The notes beneath the pieces were generated by a model. The model was not told where the DNA came from and ran no database searches. It saw only the letters and a list, made by a program, of their open reading frames with translations. A stretch of 64,000 nt of DNA from Terriglobus albidus (lineage in GTDB: Bacteria > Acidobacteriota > Terriglobia > Terriglobales > Acidobacteriaceae). The translations under genes and the position numbers were made by a program. Location of the stretch: assembly GCF_008000815.1 (NCBI RefSeq), contig NZ_CP042806.1:6076001-6140000 (forward strand), written 5' to 3'. This document shows positions 60,123 to 64,000 of the stretch, piece after piece (positions within the stretch are counted from its first letter, which is position 1; each line of letters starts with the position of its first letter).

Positions 60123-63100
60123 TTAGAAGTTGAGGTGACCCGCGAGCTGGAAGCTGCGCGGTGTGCTGGCACTACTAACTCCGGTGATGGTTCCGAATGC
60201 CGTGGTTCCCCACTGCGCATTCGGATTGCCTAAAACAGGATGATTCAGTACGTTCGAAGCCGTTACTTCAAACTGGAAGTTGATGGCTTCACGGATCGGA
60301 ATCGTGCGACGCAGCGCGGCATCCAGAGTAAGAGCCGCGGGATTCTTCAGGCCAAATGGCTGAGTACGCGATGCATTTCCCAACAGGTACACAGGAGTGC
60401 TTCCGGTGGAAACACTCCTCGGCGCCTGGAAGGCATTCGAGTCAAGGTACTTGGCCGCGGAGCATCCCGCGCCGCCAAGGTTACAGGCGATGCTTGTGCC
60501 CCCTTTACCGTAGTTGTTCCCCGTACGTCCTGACCCGACATACGACGGATTCACGTCGGGCATGCAACGTCCCTGAAGAGGATTGGATCCGGTTGCAGTC
60601 GACAGCGTGTTGCAGCTTGCGTCCGTATTCCACACCACCGCGACCGGCGTGCCGGTGCTGTAAGTAAAGATGTTCGAAAGCTGCCAATCGCTGAGCAGCA
60701 AGCGCGTCGCCAGATGGTTACCACCGAATCCGTTCTTACCGAACGGCATCTTCCAGACGCCATAGGCATGGATCGTGTGCGGCGACGAGATGGTCGTCAC
60801 ACCGCGATCGATGCGATCCTGCGCCCAGCTCTGCGTACCACCCGAGATTGCGGCCTGCGGAATCGCGAAGCCGCTGCGGAAGGTCCCATCGTTGCCGACG
60901 TTCTTCGACCACGTGTAGTTGAAGTTGAAGGTAAGCCCACGCGACATGCGCTGCTGCACGGTTACCTGGAGAGAGTTGTAGCTGAAGTTGCCAACGTTGC
61001 CCCAGGTATCCGTAACACCGGAGTACTGTGGAAACGCCGTCAGTCCTTGAGCGATTGTCGCCGCCCCACCATTGCTGGCTGCTGCAGCGTCCTGGAAATT
61101 CTGTGGAATTTTGATGCCCGGCATAGCGGCCTGTGCCTTGGCAACATTCGCCGAGGTAGCCGGTGCGATCAGGATCGGTGTCTTGCCGTCAGTGGCCGTT
61201 ACGCTTCCAAGGCCGGCAAGGTAGATCGGGTTGAGCTGATTCGACCAATAGCCTCGGGCATTTGCGGCATTGGAGGTCGAGTTAATGAGGTGGTGACTCT
61301 GGTTGCCGACGTAGTTGATGGCAAGCACCATGTCCTTCGTCAACGAATGCTGAATGCCCACGTTGTAGAACGTGAAGTTCGGAGCGCGGCCGGAGAAGTA
61401 TGGGTCGGCGAAGCTTACGCCTTGTCCCGTTACCATTCTTCCGTTGCTCAGGTAGAAGCCCGTGTTGAGACCCAGTGTTGCGGCTCCAGGAGTAGGAGCA
61501 GTCGGATATGCCTGACCGCCAAAGAGAGCCGTGTTGGCCCTGCCCATCGTCTGGAAGGCAGAGCTGTTGTTGAGGTAGTACGACGGTCCCGCACCCGCGC
61601 CCGTGGTTACTTCCGCCGGCGAGGCAATGCTTGTGTTGAAGCCCAACTGGCCGGTTCCATTGAACGCTCCACCGCGGCCGCCAACGCCACCGCCCTGCGA
61701 GAAGACGCGGCCGATTCCGATACGAAGAACGGTCTTATCGTCAAGAGCATAGGTGAGACCTACGCGCGGTCCCCAGTTCTGCCAGTAGGTTTGCACTGGA
61801 GTACGGCACTGGCAGCTCGTTGTGGCGCCGCCATAGTTGCCCGCAAACTGGATCGCACCAGGTGTTCCGGTGACTGGATTGGTGAGGTTCGGATTGAGGA
61901 AGCTCCAACGGTCCTTTACCTCGCGATAGGGCGGCAGGTAGTCCCAGCGGAGTCCCGCATCCAGCGTCAGCTTCTCCGTGATTCTCCAGGTGTCCGAGAC
62001 ATAGGGGGCGATAGGACGATAACGCCCACCCACTTCACTGACCGGACGAAGCTGCAGACTTGGGCTGCCACCGATTGCACCAAGCAGGTAGCTGGCATAG
62101 GAGTAACCGGACGAACTGGAAAGCGTCTGCGAATTCGCTCCGAAGTTCGCGGTTGAAAAGTTATTGAAAACCATCTGCAACAGACCGGTGTAGGTATCGG
62201 GATTGGCATTGTTGATCTGCTGCCACTGGACCTGGATACCGGCTGTGACCGAGTGCTTGCCCTTGGTCCACAGAACGTTGTCGAGAACGGTGTAGTTATT
62301 CGGCGTCGTCTTCTGCGTCGATACCGCATCACTTGCGCCGGTCCATGTCTGCAGTGCGACCGAGCTTGCTCCGCCGGCAGTAAACGTCATACCTGGGAAG
62401 GTCTGGCCCGCCTGCCCGGCAGGCAGATTTGTAACACCTAGATCGCCGATCTGATAGCCCGGGACATTCTGGGTTGCGTTCTTGATGTCCTGGAAGAACC
62501 GCACGAAGCCGAACTTCAACTGGTTCACCAGGTTGTTGTTGATGGTGTAGACATCCTGTACGTCGAAGATCTTCGGATAGATGGTTGCGAGATTTCCGCC
62601 GGTGTAAGGCTGCGGCAGGAAAGGCGCGCTGTAGTTGTTCAGATAACCGACCTTTCCGATGGCGCCCACGGTCGAGATGCGATGGTTCGGTGTGATCTGA
62701 AAATCAACGCGGTAGTCGACCGTAAAGTTGTCGAAGCCGTATGGGACGCTGCCGAGATAGTTATTCGTCGTGCCGGAGTTCGATGGCTGGGGCAGATACT
62801 GCTGCGCCGCCTTTGCAAACGGGGACAGATAGCTTGCGGGAATTACGTTGTAGGTCGGGACTCCGTTCTTCGAGCCCTGGAATGGCTGGCGAGTGCAGGT
62901 CCCACCGGAACAGCTCGTCGTTGTCGGGTCGAACAAAGCGGGGTTAGAGGTACCGAGCAACTCGGTGAAATCACCCTGACGCTCGAGAAGCGTTGGAATG
63001 GTGTAGGCAACAGGACCACGCACCGTACGGTTGTGGTAACGATCGTACGCAGCGAAGAAGAAGACACGCTTCGTGCCCGGCACATGTCCTCCGACACTGG

Positions 63101-64000
63101 CCGACAGCTCATTCTGGTGATCGACAGGTTTCGGAGCAGCAACCTGCCCTCCCTTGCCATCGGAGACAGTCTGCGCCTTGGTCAACAGTGGCCATGCGTC
63201 CAGGGCCGTGTTCCGGATGTAGTCCGAGACCTGGCCGTGATACTTCAACGTGCCCGATTTAATGGTGAAGTTCTGCGCACCCGCGCCGGAGTACTCCACA
63301 GGCGGCGTGCTGGTGAGGACCTGCGTCTGGTCGATCGCCTCGATTGAAAACGCCTGCGAGACCAGGCGATTATCACCCTGCTGGCTGACCGTCTGTGCGG
63401 GCAGGCCATCGACATAGAGCTGGCCGAGGTAGTTTCCCGTTCCGCCTACGATAGGCAGGCGAGCACCGCCCTGCGCGCCAGGAGCCAGGGCTCCAAATGC
63501 AGTCGCGTCGCGCTGGGCGTTGTTGGTCACCAGCGGAAGGTTGGAATATGCTTCGTTTTCGATCGTGAGACCAAGCGATGCGTTCGTTGTCTCCAGCTGC
63601 GGCGGAGCCTCGAGAACGGTGATCACGTCGCTGGTCGCGCCGATCGTCAGGGTCACATCGAAGCCGGTAACGATCATCGCGTTGACGGTCAGGTTCTTCT
63701 GGAGGAACTCCTGGAAGCCTTCGTGCTTCACGTCAACGGTGTAGATCCCAGGCGGCAGCGGGCTGACGGAATACAGGCCGGCGCTCGTGCTCTGACGGGT
63801 GGTCTGCGTACCTGTTCCCTGGTTGGTAATGATGATGGTTGCGTCCGGAACTGCGGCTCCGGTGCTGTCCGTCACTGAGCCCTGCAGGCCGCCTTCACCG
63901 CCGGTCTGCGCCGGCAGCATGCCCGGCATCAGCACAACGGCGAGAAGGGCCAACATGCCCAGCAATCGACTCCACCTGGAAGACGCAATGCGCTCACACG
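60123..64000 (-). CDS. Oar-like TonB-dependent-receptor-type outer-membrane protein, probably cut at the window edge
   Basis: At least 1280 residues. A signal-peptide-like hydrophobic segment (LLAVVLMPGMLPAQTGG) is followed by a carboxypeptidase-regulatory-like beta-sandwich (LQGSVTDSTGAAVPDATIII ... YSVSPLPPGIYTVDVKHEGF), a reduced plug-like region (about 100-270) and a very large barrel with many aromatic strands, ending in AGHLNF. This architecture is typical of the expanded Oar/TonB-dependent receptors of Acidobacteriota that import glycans. An ATG is at 63965, but the frame stays open to the window edge, so the start may lie outside. Its place 91 bases upstream of the PL22 gene on the same strand suggests pectin-oligomer uptake. 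Confidence 0.88.
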   Translation of the reverse strand, partial: CERIASSRWSRLLGMLALLAVVLMPGMLPAQTGGEGGLQGSVTDSTGAAVPDATIIITNQGTGTQTTRQSTSAGLYSVSPLPPGIYTVDVKHEGFQEFLQKNLTVNAMIVTGFDVTLTIGATSDVITVLEAPPQLETTNASLGLTIENEAYSNLPLVTNNAQRDATAFGALAPGAQGGARLPIVGGTGNYLGQLYVDGLPAQTVSQQGDNRLVSQAFSIEAIDQTQVLTSTPPVEYSGAGAQNFTIKSGTLKYHGQVSDYIRNTALDAWPLLTKAQTVSDGKGGQVAAPKPVDHQNELSASVGGHVPGTKRVFFFAAYDRYHNRTVRGPVAYTIPTLLERQGDFTELLGTSNPALFDPTTTSCSGGTCTRQPFQGSKNGVPTYNVIPASYLSPFAKAAQQYLPQPSNSGTTNNYLGSVPYGFDNFTVDYRVDFQITPNHRISTVGAIGKVGYLNNYSAPFLPQPYTGGNLATIYPKIFDVQDVYTINNNLVNQLKFGFVRFFQDIKNATQNVPGYQIGDLGVTNLPAGQAGQTFPGMTFTAGGASSVALQTWTGASDAVSTQKTTPNNYTVLDNVLWTKGKHSVTAGIQVQWQQINNANPDTYTGLLQMVFNNFSTANFGANSQTLSSSSGYSYASYLLGAIGGSPSLQLRPVSEVGGRYRPIAPYVSDTWRITEKLTLDAGLRWDYLPPYREVKDRWSFLNPNLTNPVTGTPGAIQFAGNYGGATTSCQCRTPVQTYWQNWGPRVGLTYALDDKTVLRIGIGRVFSQGGGVGGRGGAFNGTGQLGFNTSIASPAEVTTGAGAGPSYYLNNSSAFQTMGRANTALFGGQAYPTAPTPGAATLGLNTGFYLSNGRMVTGQGVSFADPYFSGRAPNFTFYNVGIQHSLTKDMVLAINYVGNQSHHLINSTSNAANARGYWSNQLNPIYLAGLGSVTATDGKTPILIAPATSANVAKAQAAMPGIKIPQNFQDAAAASNGGAATIAQGLTAFPQYSGVTDTWGNVGNFSYNSLQVTVQQRMSRGLTFNFNYTWSKNVGNDGTFRSGFAIPQAAISGGTQSWAQDRIDRGVTTISSPHTIHAYGVWKMPFGKNGFGGNHLATRLLLSDWQLSNIFTYSTGTPVAVVWNTDASCNTLSTATGSNPLQGRCMPDVNPSYVGSGRTGNNYGKGGTSIACNLGGAGCSAAKYLDSNAFQAPRSVSTGSTPVYLLGNASRTQPFGLKNPAALTLDAALRRTIPIREAINFQFEVTASNVLNHPVLGNPNAQWGTTAFGTITGVSSASTPRSFQLAGHLNF

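Overview
The window looks like a chromosomal segment of a Gram-negative soil bacterium of the phylum Acidobacteriota, probably class Terriglobia (relatives of Terriglobus, Granulicella or Edaphobacter). This is inferred from four things: GC-rich coding sequence; lipid A, Kdo and LPS-export genes; a giant Oar-like outer-membrane receptor with an N-terminal carboxypeptidase-regulatory-like domain; and many palindromic intergenic repeats of the GGGCTTCAGCCC type. No replication origin, prophage, CRISPR array, tRNA or rRNA was found.

Positions 1-36200 are mostly housekeeping. They hold the start of an HU/IHF-type gene, dcd, a LuxR-type regulator, a SYLF lipid-binding protein and a GAF-PAS histidine kinase. 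An envelope group follows (lipid A acyltransferase, LpxD-like, MobB-like P-loop protein). Next come a lipoprotein, a fused homocysteine methyltransferase/MTHFR, xseB, rpiA, fbp, a Tat-exported M24 peptidase, an IS4 element, a diguanylate cyclase, holA-lptE, ftsH-tilS, ispD/ispF, gltX, a tlpA/DsbD-N pair, kdsD, a Crp/Fnr regulator, a STAS protein, proS and a PBP1b-like peptidoglycan synthase.

Positions 36200-39100 form a decayed, less GC-rich patch with an intact acyltransferase-3 gene and remnants of a methyltransferase and at least one other gene. It is probably the residue of a surface-polysaccharide island. fabI, a DinB-family gene and rimM follow.

From about 42 kb to the right edge lies a pectin and rhamnogalacturonan utilisation locus. 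It encodes a secreted esterase, a CE8 pectinesterase, a sodium:solute symporter with a small membrane partner, RhaT, an L-rhamnose isomerase, and an unusual regulator joining an IclR-like winged helix to a periplasmic-binding-protein fold. Then come a GH106-GH28-GH105 operon, an IS481-family insertion, an oligogalacturonate lyase (PL22) and the Oar-like receptor. Together they predict de-esterification and cleavage of pectin, release and uptake of rhamnose and oligogalacturonides, and conversion of rhamnose to rhamnulose. Later catabolic steps (rhamnulose kinase/aldolase, uronate branch) are not in the window.

The most interesting signals are the regulator fusion, a strong hairpin that buries its ribosome binding site and GTG start, the several families of palindromic repeats between genes, and two unrelated insertion sequences that both landed in the CTTCAGC core of such repeats.
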